From the NCBI GenBank assembly GCA_027487195.1, contig JAIYEB010000423.1, positions 1 to 5,549 on the forward strand: 5,549 bases of DNA. Direction: 5' to 3'. Source of the DNA: Hyphomicrobiales bacterium. GTDB lineage: Bacteria; Pseudomonadota; Alphaproteobacteria; Rhizobiales; UBA4765. The notes beneath the pieces are model-generated. The model was not told the origin of the DNA. It ran no database searches and saw only the letters and a program-made list of their open reading frames with translations. Shown here one piece after another: positions 1 through 5,549 of the stretch; within the stretch, counting starts at the first letter, position 1; the number at the start of each line of letters is the position of its first letter. The position numbers and the translations under genes were made by a program.

Positions 1-200
1 CCATCGACGAGCAGGTGGCTTCCGACCGGGCGAGGGGCCGAGCCCCAGGTCTCGACAACAGTTGCAAGGGCGACGGCCCGACCCTGCTGTTTCCAGGCCG
101 TGGCATTGGCAATCACATCAAGCGTGTCTGGCGTGCGCATGCCTTCAATATAGTCATCCGCCGGCGCGAAGCCAGCGCCTTGGATTGGCATCGCGCGCAT
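1..200 (-). CDS. XdhC/CoxI/CoxF-family molybdenum-enzyme maturation protein, N-terminal part only
   Basis: About 66 N-terminal residues are visible before the gene runs off the left edge. They contain VALATVVETWGSAPRPVGSH, the typical N-terminal block of the XdhC/CoxI family. Family members help mature molybdenum hydroxylases; XdhC binds the cofactor and promotes its sulfuration, and CoxF acts late in building the CODH active site. The order D-E-this gene matches coxD-coxE-coxF, but CoxF and CoxI cannot be separated from this fragment, so no symbol is given. The start is uncertain. In-frame ATGs lie at 200-198, 191-189 and 140-138. The first has AAGG three bases upstream and would overlap the coxE end by 47 bases. 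The last fits the usual family N-terminus length but has GAAGG almost touching it. Family assignment is firm; the start is not. Confidence 0.85.
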   Translation of the reverse strand, partial: MRAMPIQGAGFAPADDYIEGMRTPDTLDVIANATAWKQQGRAVALATVVETWGSAPRPVGSHLLVD

Positions 201-1386
201 GCGCCTTGCCGAGCGCTGCTACGAGCGTTTCAACGCTTCTCAGATTATGGATCGAGCGAAACTCATCGACAAAGGGCAGCATGGCCCGGACCCCGCGCGC
301 TTTGGCCTGAAACCCGTCATAGCGGAGCAGCGGGTTCAGCCAGATCAGCCGGCGGCAGGATTTTGACAATCGCTCCATCTCCGGCTCAAGGCCGAGATCG
401 TCGCGCTCAAGCCCGTCAGTGACCAGGAGCAGCGTCGCGCGCGATCCGAGAACCCGTCGTGACCAGAGCTTGTTGAAGGCGTGGAGCGAGCCCGCGATCC
501 TTGTGCCGCCTTGCCAGTCCGGCACTGCGCGGGCGCACGCCATCAAGGCCTCATCCGGGTCCTTGCGGGTGAGTTGGCGGGTGACGTTTGTCAGCCTTGT
601 TCCAAACAGGAACGTATCGACGCGGCGCCCGTTTTCGCCGAGCGCATGGAGAAAATGCAGCATCAGGCGGGAGTAGCTGCTCATGGACCCTGAAATGTCC
701 AGAAGCGCCACGATTGGCGGCTCCATGCGCGTTGGCGCGCGGCGCGACAGCGTGACGAATGCGCCGCCGGTTCTAAGCCCTGCGCGCAAGGTGCGGCGCA
801 TGTCGACGCGCTTTCCCTTGCTCGATGGCTTCAGGCGGCGCGTGGTGATTTCGTCGACCTCAAGCGCAAGCCTGCGCAAGGCCACCCTGGCTGCCGCAAG
901 TTCCTCGACGCTCATCTGTTCGAAGTCCTTGGCCTTTAAGAGTTCATCAGCGGATGCCGTGAACGTGGCGTCGATTTCGAGGGTTTGCTTCTTTGGCGGC
1001 GGGACCGAGTTCTCGATCCCGTCAAACAGCGCTTTCTGCACGCGTTTGGAGGCTGGATCCGCTGGCTTTGACGCGCGGTCCGTTGCCATCGGCATCAGCA
1101 TCTGCATCAGCCGCTCGATATAGGCGCGCTTCCTAAAGAACAATCGAAACGCCTGATCGAAGACGAAACTGTCTTCATGGCGCGATACGAATACCGCGTG
1201 GAGTGTCCAGTAGAGATCGTCTTTCGAGCCAATGCCACTGGCTTCAAGGGCTTGAACCGCATCAAGCACATGGCCCGGTCCAACCCGGAGGCCAGCCGCG
1301 CGAAGCGCGCGCGCAAAGTAGGCGATGTTTTCCGGGAGCTTGCCGCCCTGTGTCTTGTTATCGTTGGCAAGCGCGGGCTCGAGCAT
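154..1386 (-). CDS. coxE: CoxE-like VWA (MIDAS) domain protein, molybdenum hydroxylase maturation
   Basis: A 410-residue soluble protein with no visible signal peptide or membrane segment. The N-terminal half is helical and charged. A C-terminal von Willebrand A domain begins near residue 224 and carries a complete metal-ion-dependent adhesion site: DISGS at 230-234, a threonine in GGTRIA (T295) and an aspartate in LVTDG (D324). This architecture and length are those of the CoxE family. In the studied CODH system CoxE partners the MoxR-type ATPase CoxD and is implicated in completing the active-site metal cluster. MoxR ATPases and VWA proteins commonly work as chaperone pairs. Its ATG lies two bases after the coxD stop, so the two are very probably cotranscribed and translationally coupled. 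Its 3' end probably overlaps the XdhC-like gene. The ribosome site is weak (GGA about nine bases upstream), which fits coupling. Its client here is inferred to be the large subunit encoded nearby. Confidence 0.92.
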   Translation of the reverse strand: MLEPALANDNKTQGGKLPENIAYFARALRAAGLRVGPGHVLDAVQALEASGIGSKDDLYWTLHAVFVSRHEDSFVFDQAFRLFFRKRAYIERLMQMLMPMATDRASKPADPASKRVQKALFDGIENSVPPPKKQTLEIDATFTASADELLKAKDFEQMSVEELAAARVALRRLALEVDEITTRRLKPSSKGKRVDMRRTLRAGLRTGGAFVTLSRRAPTRMEPPIVALLDISGSMSSYSRLMLHFLHALGENGRRVDTFLFGTRLTNVTRQLTRKDPDEALMACARAVPDWQGGTRIAGSLHAFNKLWSRRVLGSRATLLLVTDGLERDDLGLEPEMERLSKSCRRLIWLNPLLRYDGFQAKARGVRAMLPFVDEFRSIHNLRSVETLVAALGKAHARDANPRRWLRAGG

Positions 1387-1388
1387 CG

Positions 1389-2297
1389 CTAGTCCGCAAT
1401 GTCCGCACGCACCCGATCAAGCAGTTCCTTGGCTGCCGAGCCTGACATCTTGGCGATATCATCCTGATATTTGAGGAGCACGCCGAGCGTGTCGGAGACA
1501 AGGGCCGGGTCAAGTGCTACCGCATCAAGCTCAACCAAGGCGGTCGCCCAATCCAGCGTTTCCGCAACTCCCGGGACCTTGAACAGATCCTCCTTGCGGA
1601 TGGCCTGAACGAAGCCGACGACTTCGCGCGACAATCTTGCAGGCGCCTTCGGCACCTTGGCCTTCAGGATCGTCAGTTCGCGCTGGGCATCCGGATAGTC
1701 GACCCAATGATAGAGGCAGCGCCGCTTCAGGGCGTCATGGATCTCGCGGGTGCGGTTGGATGTCAGGATCACAATTGGCGGGGCAGCTGCCTTGATCGTG
1801 CCGATCTCAGGGATCGTCGCTTGAAAGTCCGACAGGATTTCAAGGAGAAAGGCTTCAAACGCCTCGTCGGTGCGGTCAAGCTCATCGATCAGCAGAACCG
1901 GCGGTCCGGCCTCATCGAACTCCAGCGCCTTCAGGAGAGGGCGTTTGACGAGGAAACGCTCCGAAAAGACGTCTGCGCCAAGGCGCGCGCGATCTGTCGT
2001 GCCGGCAGCTTCCGCCAGCCTGATCTCGATCATCTGGGCGGCATAGTTCCACTCATAAAGCGCTGCCGCGACATCAAGCCCCTCATAGCACTGGAGCCTG
2101 ATCAGCTTTCGCCCGAGAGCCTCGGCAAGAACCTTGGCAATCTCGGTTTTGCCAACGCCGGCTTCGCCTTCAAGCAGCAGCGGCCGACCCATGCGGAGGG
2201 CCAGATGCAGCACGGTCGCGAGCGGTCGGTCCGCGACATAGTTGGCCGAGGTCAGAAGCTTGAGGGTGGCGTCGATGGATGTGGGAAGTGCGGTCAT
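1389..2297 (-). CDS. coxD: CoxD-like MoxR-family AAA+ ATPase chaperone
   Basis: A 302-residue AAA+ ATPase of the MoxR type. Visible motifs are Walker A GEAGVGKT (44-51), Walker B LLIDEL (135-140), sensor 1 in LTSN (N181) and a likely arginine finger in KRRC (R192/R193). MoxR proteins use ATP hydrolysis to remodel client enzymes. CoxD of the CODH system is needed for sulfur and copper loading of the molybdenum centre. Length and motif spacing are normal for the family, and no key residue is missing. The start is the only in-frame ATG after the upstream stop (2339-2337) that keeps the N-terminal helix; no strong Shine-Dalgarno precedes it. It leads a compact D-E-XdhC unit, separated from the structural genes by an opposite-strand gene, so it probably has its own promoter in 2298-2413. 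A generic MoxR ATPase is the alternative name, but the CoxE and XdhC neighbours favour CoxD. Confidence 0.93.
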   Translation of the reverse strand: MTALPTSIDATLKLLTSANYVADRPLATVLHLALRMGRPLLLEGEAGVGKTEIAKVLAEALGRKLIRLQCYEGLDVAAALYEWNYAAQMIEIRLAEAAGTTDRARLGADVFSERFLVKRPLLKALEFDEAGPPVLLIDELDRTDEAFEAFLLEILSDFQATIPEIGTIKAAAPPIVILTSNRTREIHDALKRRCLYHWVDYPDAQRELTILKAKVPKAPARLSREVVGFVQAIRKEDLFKVPGVAETLDWATALVELDAVALDPALVSDTLGVLLKYQDDIAKMSGSAAKELLDRVRADIAD

Positions 2298-2413
2298 GGC
2301 AGTGTCATAGCTCAGTGCGAGGCCAAGATCAGCCCATCACGTGGGGGTGTCTTGATGTCGCGTGCCGGGCTGGCGTACCAATTTGGCATCGGGTCCCACA
2401 AGGAGTGAGTTCC
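2298..2413. promoter_or_regulatory. Divergent intergenic region between the coxD-like and NTF2-like genes
   Basis: These 116 bases separate two divergently oriented starts and must hold the plus-strand promoter, and probably one for the coxD unit. On the plus strand TTGATG (2352-2357) and TACCAA (2376-2381), 18 bases apart, form a weak candidate -35/-10 pair. A short dyad, CCAA-T-TTGG, at 2378-2386 sits in a T-N11-A frame (2376-2388) of the kind LysR-type regulators bind. A CACGTG palindrome lies at 2338-2343. All are short enough to occur by chance. No convincing promoter for the minus-strand unit could be picked. That a regulatory region is present follows from the layout; the exact sites are guesses. 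Confidence 0.45.
2400..2405 (+). promoter_or_regulatory. Strong ribosome binding site that sets the NTF2-like gene start
   Basis: AAGGAG lies eight bases before the ATG at 2414. It is the best Shine-Dalgarno match in the window. It decides for 2414 over the longer open frame beginning at 2279, which would overlap the coxD start and has no such site. Confidence 0.85.
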
Positions 2414-2773
2414 ATGGATACGAACACAGTCGCTCATGCGTTTACCGCGCTGTTGAAAGCCGGAAAGCACACGGAAGCAGCCGACCAATTCAACGCCGAA
2501 GACATTGTCTCGATCGAAGCCATGACCGGCAACATGCGCGAGGTTCGCGGGCGTGCCGGCGTCAAGGCAAAGTCCGACTGGTGGTACTCCGCCCATGAGG
2601 TCCACGGCGGTACAACCGAAGGGCCGTTTATCAACGACGATGCGTTTGCCGTGCGCTTCGAATTGGACATTACCGAGAAGGCCACCGGAAAGCGCATGCA
2701 GATGAGCGAAATCGGCCTTTACACCGTGAAGAACGGCAAGATTGCCGAAGAGAAATTCTTCTACGCCATGTGA
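2414..2773 (+). CDS. Small NTF2/SnoaL-like fold protein of unknown function
   Basis: A 119-residue soluble protein and the only complete plus-strand gene. It resembles the nuclear transport factor 2 / SnoaL-like superfamily in size and layout. An N-terminal helical part (about 1-30) leads to FNAEDIVSIEA, where the domain's first strand is expected. A WW-containing segment (about 56-57) follows, then the strand-rich end FAVRFELDITEKATGKRM and SEIGLYTVKNGKIAEEKFFY. The closing pattern of a strand, a K-x-GKI turn and EE-x-FFY is typical of single-domain SnoaL-like proteins. Members are cone-shaped pockets used as small enzymes, binding proteins or dimer scaffolds, so no reaction can be named. 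It lies between the structural and maturation genes, convergent to the CoxM-like gene and divergent from the coxD-like gene. A strong ribosome site and a following terminator suggest an independent, possibly well translated unit. A link to the molybdenum enzyme is only inferred from position. Confidence 0.85.
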   Translation: MDTNTVAHAFTALLKAGKHTEAADQFNAEDIVSIEAMTGNMREVRGRAGVKAKSDWWYSAHEVHGGTTEGPFINDDAFAVRFELDITEKATGKRMQMSEIGLYTVKNGKIAEEKFFYAM

Positions 2774-2792
2774 GTTCCGGTCGGACCGGAAC
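2774..2792. repeat. Short perfect inverted repeat directly after the NTF2-like stop codon
   Basis: GTTCCGG (2774-2780) pairs with CCGGAAC (2786-2792) around a TCGGA loop. The symmetry runs through nine bases on each side. It begins the base after the TGA stop. No T-run follows, so alone it is not a standard terminator. It may protect the mRNA 3' end or act with the next hairpin. Confidence 0.6.
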
Positions 2793-2800
2793 ACTCTCGC

Positions 2801-2845
2801 GCAAAACGCTCAGGGCGGCAGACGTGCCGCCGCCCTGTTCGCTTT
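2801..2845. terminator. Probable bidirectional intrinsic terminator between convergent genes
   Basis: CAGGGCGGC (2811-2819) pairs with GCCGCCCTG (2829-2837). An alternative inner pairing is GGCGGCA (2814-2820) with TGCCGCC (2825-2831) around a four-base loop. On the plus strand the stem is followed by TTCGCTTT; on the minus strand by AGCGTTTT. The T-tracts are short and broken, so efficiency may be moderate. The position, between the stop of the NTF2-like gene and the stop of the CoxM-like gene that reads towards it, suits a shared terminator. Confidence 0.65.
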
Positions 2846-2855
2846 AAATCGAGGC

Positions 2856-3647
2856 TCAGGCGGCTTCGACTGCGCGCCGGGTCATGACGCCCACGAGGTG
2901 CGCGCGATAGTCAGCCGAGCCATGAATGTCCGAGAGCATCATCTTCGGATCAGCCGCAAGGCCATCAAGAGACTTTGATGCAAAGCGCTTGGACAAGGCT
3001 TCCTCGGCCTTGGTCCAGCGGAACACGCCGCCGGAGCTAGCGCCTGTCACTGCGACGCTGACCGCGCGGCCGCGCTTTGCAACAAACACACCGACCATGG
3101 CGTAGCGCGAGGCGGGGTTTGGAAACTTCACGTAGGCCGCGCGCTTTGTCGCCGGAAACGAGATTTTCGTGATGATCTCGCCGTCTTCAAGCGCTGTTGA
3201 GAACATGCCGGTGAAGAAGTCAGCGGCTGCGATCTTGCGCTTGTTGGTGTGGATGGTCGCACCAAGTGCAAGGCAGGCCGAGGGGTAGTCTGCCGAGGGG
3301 TCATTGTTGGCGACAGAGCCACCGATGGTGCCGCGATTGCGCACGGCTGGGTCGCCGATCCCGTTCGCCAGATGCGCCAGCGCCGGGACGAGTTCGCCAA
3401 CCACGGCAGAGGCCGCCACAGTCGCGTGGGTGGTCATGGCGCCGATGACGACGTTGCGACCTTTCTGCTCGATGCCGGACAGGCCGGCCTTGCGCAGATC
3501 GACAATCGCGCCTGGGTTGGCAAGGCGCTGCTTCATGGTCGGCAGCAGGGTCTGGCCACCGGCAAGGATCTTGGCGTCCGCCGATTTCGCGAGGGAGTTT
3601 GCCGCGCCGCGTACGCTTGCGGGGGCAGAGTAGGTGAAGGTGTACAT
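2856..3647 (-). CDS. coxM: CoxM-like FAD-binding medium subunit of a molybdenum hydroxylase
   Basis: A complete 263-residue protein, slightly short of the roughly 280-290 residues usual for CoxM. It passes electrons from the iron-sulfur subunit to FAD and on to the acceptor. Both flavin-binding motifs of the family are present: AGGQTLLP (29-36), equivalent to AGGQSL of CODH, and TIGGSVANNDPSADYP (107-122), equivalent to the TIGG motif. The C-terminal domain (about 165-263) matches the CO dehydrogenase flavoprotein C-terminal fold. The start is supported by GGAG seven bases upstream. It follows the large-subunit gene by 66 bases, giving an L-then-M order that fits the S-L-M arrangement of form II loci rather than M-S-L of form I. 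Expression probably depends on readthrough from upstream past the hairpin at 3684-3705. Naming is by family; the substrate of the whole enzyme is not known. Confidence 0.93.
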   Translation of the reverse strand: MYTFTYSAPASVRGAANSLAKSADAKILAGGQTLLPTMKQRLANPGAIVDLRKAGLSGIEQKGRNVVIGAMTTHATVAASAVVGELVPALAHLANGIGDPAVRNRGTIGGSVANNDPSADYPSACLALGATIHTNKRKIAAADFFTGMFSTALEDGEIITKISFPATKRAAYVKFPNPASRYAMVGVFVAKRGRAVSVAVTGASSGGVFRWTKAEEALSKRFASKSLDGLAADPKMMLSDIHGSADYRAHLVGVMTRRAVEAA

Positions 3648-3654
3648 GTCAAAG

Positions 3655-3658
3655 CTCC
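3655..3658 (-). promoter_or_regulatory. Ribosome binding site of the CoxM-like gene
   Basis: GGAG on the minus strand, seven bases before the ATG at 3647-3645. It supports this start and suggests translation independent of the upstream gene. Confidence 0.7.
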
Positions 3659-3683
3659 AATATCTGTGATGGCGAGCGGGCGA

Positions 3684-3705
3684 AGGGGGCGGAGAACCGC
3701 CCCCT
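3684..3705 (-). repeat. Strong GC-rich hairpin between the large- and medium-subunit genes
   Basis: AGGGGGCGG (minus strand 3705-3697) and CCGCCCCCT (3692-3684) form a perfect nine-base-pair stem with a four-base loop, TTCT. It begins eight bases after the large-subunit stop and ends 36 bases before the CoxM-like ATG. No T-run follows, so it is probably not a full terminator. An mRNA-stabilising or processing element, or a partial attenuator that sets the L to M ratio, is a reasonable inference. Confidence 0.65.
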
Positions 3706-3713
3706 GACTGTCC

Positions 3714-5549
3714 TCACTCGGCGGCCCTGCGGGACTTTGCGGCAGCGTTGGCTGCAGCCCAGACCTTCTGTGGGGTTGCCGGCATGGAGATGGCTTCGGA
3801 GCCAAGCGCGTCTGTGACGGCATTCATCACAGCCGCCGGCGCTGCAATCGCACCGGCTTCGCCACATCCCTTGATCCCGAGCGGGTTTGAGGGGCAGCGG
3901 GTCTCGGTAAAGCCCAGCTTGAAGCTTGGCACGTTGTCCGCGCGCGGCATCGTGTAGTCCATGTAGCTCGCAGTAACGAGCTGGCCCGACTTGTCGTAGA
4001 CGACGCCTTCCGTCAGCGCCTGACCAATGCCCTGAACAATGCCGCCATGGACCTGACCTTCCACGATCATTGGATTGATGATCATGCCAAAGTCATCGAC
4101 CGCCACATAGTTCGCGATGCGGGTGACGCCGGTCTGGGGGTCGATCTCCACCTCGCAGATGTGGCAGCCCGCCGGGAAGGTGAAGTTCGTTGGATCGTAG
4201 AACGCACCTTCCTTGAGGCCCGGCTCCATCTCGGAGGTCGGGATCTTGTGGGCGGTATAGGCGCCAAGGGCGACAGACACCCAGTCGACTGTCTTGTCGG
4301 TGCCGGCAACCGTGAACTTGCCGTCCTTGAACTCGATATCGCCGGGGGCAGCCTCAAGCAGATGGGCTGCGACCTTCTTCGCCTTGGCCTCGATCTTGTC
4401 GAGCGCCTTGACGATGGCCGACATGCCGACCGCGCCGGAGCGCGAGCCGTAGGTGCCCATGCCGAACTGCACCTTGTCGGTGTCGCCATGGACAATCGAC
4501 ACGTTTTCGATTGGCACGCCGAGCCGATCAGACACGAGCTGGGCAAAGGTTGTCTCGTGTCCCTGGCCGTGGCTGTGGGACCCGGTCAGCACTTCGACGG
4601 TTCCAACCGGATTGACGCGGACCTCAGCCGATTCCCAAAGGCCAACGCCGGCGCCGAGCGACCCCACGGCGGCGGACGGCGCAATGCCGCAAGCCTCAAT
4701 GTAGGTCGAGTAGCCAAGCCCACGCAGCATGCCGCGCTTTTGCGCCTCGCGCTTGCGCTTGCCGAAGCCCTTGACGTCGGCCATCGCCATCGCCTTGTCG
4801 AGCGAGGCGCGATAGTCGCCGGCGTCATACATCATGATGACAGGCGTTTGATGCGGGAACTTCTTGACGAAGTTGCGCTTGCGCAGATCCGCCGGATCAA
4901 GCCCCATCTCGCGGGCGGCAACCTCAACAAGGCGCTCGACCACGAAGGTGGCTTCCGGGCGGCCAGCGCCGCGATAGGCATCGACGGGTGCGGTGTTGGT
5001 GTAGACCGCATCGACCTCTGCATAGATCGCAGGGATGTCGTACTGGCCAGACAGCAGCGTTGCGTAGAGATAGGTTGGCACTGACGAGGCGAACGTGGAG
5101 AGATAGGCCCCCATGTTTGCAATCGTATGCACCCGCATGGCCAGGATCTTGCCCTTTTCATCAAGCGCAAGTTCGGCTGTCGTGATGTGGTCGCGTCCGT
5201 GCGCGTCGGCAAGGAACGCTTCGGTCCGGTCGGCAACCCACTTCACCGGGCGGCGCAGCTTGCGCGAGGCCCAGGCGCAGACGGTTTCCTCGGCGTAGAT
5301 GAAGATTTTCGAGCCAAAGCCGCCGCCGACATCCGGCGCAATCACGCGCAGCTTGTTTTCAGGAGCGATGCCGACAAACGCCGAGAGCACAAGGCGCGCG
5401 ACGTGCGGGTTTTGGGACGTCGTGTAGAGCGTGATGACGTCGGTGCCTGAATCATAGTCGCCAATGGCTGCACGCGGCTCCATGGCGTTGGGCGCGAGGC
5501 GGTTGTTGACGATATCAAGCTTGGTGACGTGCTTTGCCTTCTTGAAGGC
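3714..5549 (-). CDS. coxL: Form II CoxL-like large subunit of a molybdenum hydroxylase, N-terminus outside window
   Basis: 611 C-terminal residues are visible; the family is usually about 760-800, so roughly 150-190 are missing beyond the right edge. The frame stays open to base 5549, and the sequence before the first internal ATG (5483) reads LDIVNNRLAPNAMEPRA, a conserved family block, so that ATG is not the start. Family motifs, numbered from the first visible residue: GGGFGSK (75-81), AYRGAGR (191-197), SHSHGQGHET (324-333, cofactor-binding loop) and GIKGCGEAGA (558-567) with the glutamate expected to act as active-site base (E564). The subunit holds the molybdopterin-cytosine dinucleotide cofactor and hydroxylates the substrate. 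AYRGAGR marks form II; proven CO dehydrogenases have AYRCSFR, whose cysteine binds copper. The same signature occurs in other hydroxylases, such as N-heterocycle and nicotine-type enzymes, so the substrate is open. It is followed by the CoxM-like gene. An iron-sulfur small subunit upstream is expected but not seen. Confidence 0.95.
   Translation of the reverse strand, partial: AFKKAKHVTKLDIVNNRLAPNAMEPRAAIGDYDSGTDVITLYTTSQNPHVARLVLSAFVGIAPENKLRVIAPDVGGGFGSKIFIYAEETVCAWASRKLRRPVKWVADRTEAFLADAHGRDHITTAELALDEKGKILAMRVHTIANMGAYLSTFASSVPTYLYATLLSGQYDIPAIYAEVDAVYTNTAPVDAYRGAGRPEATFVVERLVEVAAREMGLDPADLRKRNFVKKFPHQTPVIMMYDAGDYRASLDKAMAMADVKGFGKRKREAQKRGMLRGLGYSTYIEACGIAPSAAVGSLGAGVGLWESAEVRVNPVGTVEVLTGSHSHGQGHETTFAQLVSDRLGVPIENVSIVHGDTDKVQFGMGTYGSRSGAVGMSAIVKALDKIEAKAKKVAAHLLEAAPGDIEFKDGKFTVAGTDKTVDWVSVALGAYTAHKIPTSEMEPGLKEGAFYDPTNFTFPAGCHICEVEIDPQTGVTRIANYVAVDDFGMIINPMIVEGQVHGGIVQGIGQALTEGVVYDKSGQLVTASYMDYTMPRADNVPSFKLGFTETRCPSNPLGIKGCGEAGAIAAPAAVMNAVTDALGSEAISMPATPQKVWAAANAAAKSRRAAE

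Noticed and set aside
154..157. An ATGA stop-start overlap at the end of coxE, which looks like a classic coupled start.
   Set aside because: The frame opened by this ATG reaches a stop after 14 codons. The XdhC-family reading is in a different frame.
1707..2408. A 233-codon open frame on the plus strand opposite the coxD-like gene.
   Set aside because: The opposite strand encodes an ATPase with all its motifs. This frame shows no domain, and its end overlaps the ribosome site of the NTF2-like gene.
2279..2413. A 45-residue N-terminal extension of the NTF2-like protein.
   Set aside because: It would run across the coxD start and the divergent gap, its sequence is unlike the family, and the strong ribosome site points to 2414.
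4047..5084. A 345-codon open frame on the plus strand opposite the large-subunit gene.
   Set aside because: It lies wholly inside a gene with clear family motifs on the other strand. Its translation is rich in H, D, R, G and L without recognisable domains, as expected of a shadow frame in GC-rich DNA.
3714..5483. A large-subunit gene starting at the ATG at 5483.
   Set aside because: The frame is open up to the window edge and the residues before this methionine belong to a conserved family block, so it is an internal methionine and the gene is partial.
1..5549. CRISPR array, tRNA or rRNA gene, insertion sequence or attachment site.
   Set aside because: No regularly spaced direct repeats, no cloverleaf-like or rRNA segments, no transposase-like protein and no terminal inverted repeats with target duplication were seen. 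Nearly all of the sequence is accounted for by conserved genes.

Overview
The window is GC-rich, gene-dense proteobacterial DNA, most likely from an alphaproteobacterium. This is inferred from protein style, codon use and the cox-type gene set; the genus cannot be told. It carries most of a molybdenum hydroxylase locus of the aerobic carbon monoxide dehydrogenase (CODH) / xanthine dehydrogenase family, nearly all on the minus strand.

Read in the direction of minus-strand transcription (right to left), the layout is as follows. (1) A large catalytic subunit (CoxL-like) is truncated by the right edge, so its N-terminus is outside. (2) A strong hairpin lies in a 66-base gap. (3) The FAD-binding medium subunit (CoxM-like) is complete. 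(4) A short convergent gap holds two hairpins, one of them a plausible two-way terminator. (5) A small NTF2/SnoaL-fold gene lies on the plus strand, with a very good ribosome binding site. (6) A 116-base divergent gap follows. (7) A MoxR-type AAA+ ATPase (CoxD-like), a VWA/MIDAS protein (CoxE-like) and the start of an XdhC/CoxI/CoxF-family protein are tightly packed, the last cut by the left edge. No stretch longer than about 120 bases lacks a gene.

L and M would form the catalytic enzyme with an iron-sulfur small subunit, not seen here and probably upstream of L beyond the right edge. L binds the molybdopterin-cytosine dinucleotide cofactor, M binds FAD, and S would carry two [2Fe-2S] clusters. 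CoxD, CoxE and the XdhC-like protein are the usual post-translational maturation set for the molybdenum centre. The large subunit has the form II signature AYRGAGR rather than AYRCSFR of proven CO dehydrogenases, so it lacks the copper-binding cysteine. CO oxidation should not be assumed and the real substrate is open.

The content is recognisable and mostly ordinary. The points worth a second look are the form II active site beside a full CoxD/CoxE/XdhC maturation set, the opposite-strand NTF2-like gene splitting structural from maturation genes, and the hairpin between the L and M genes.
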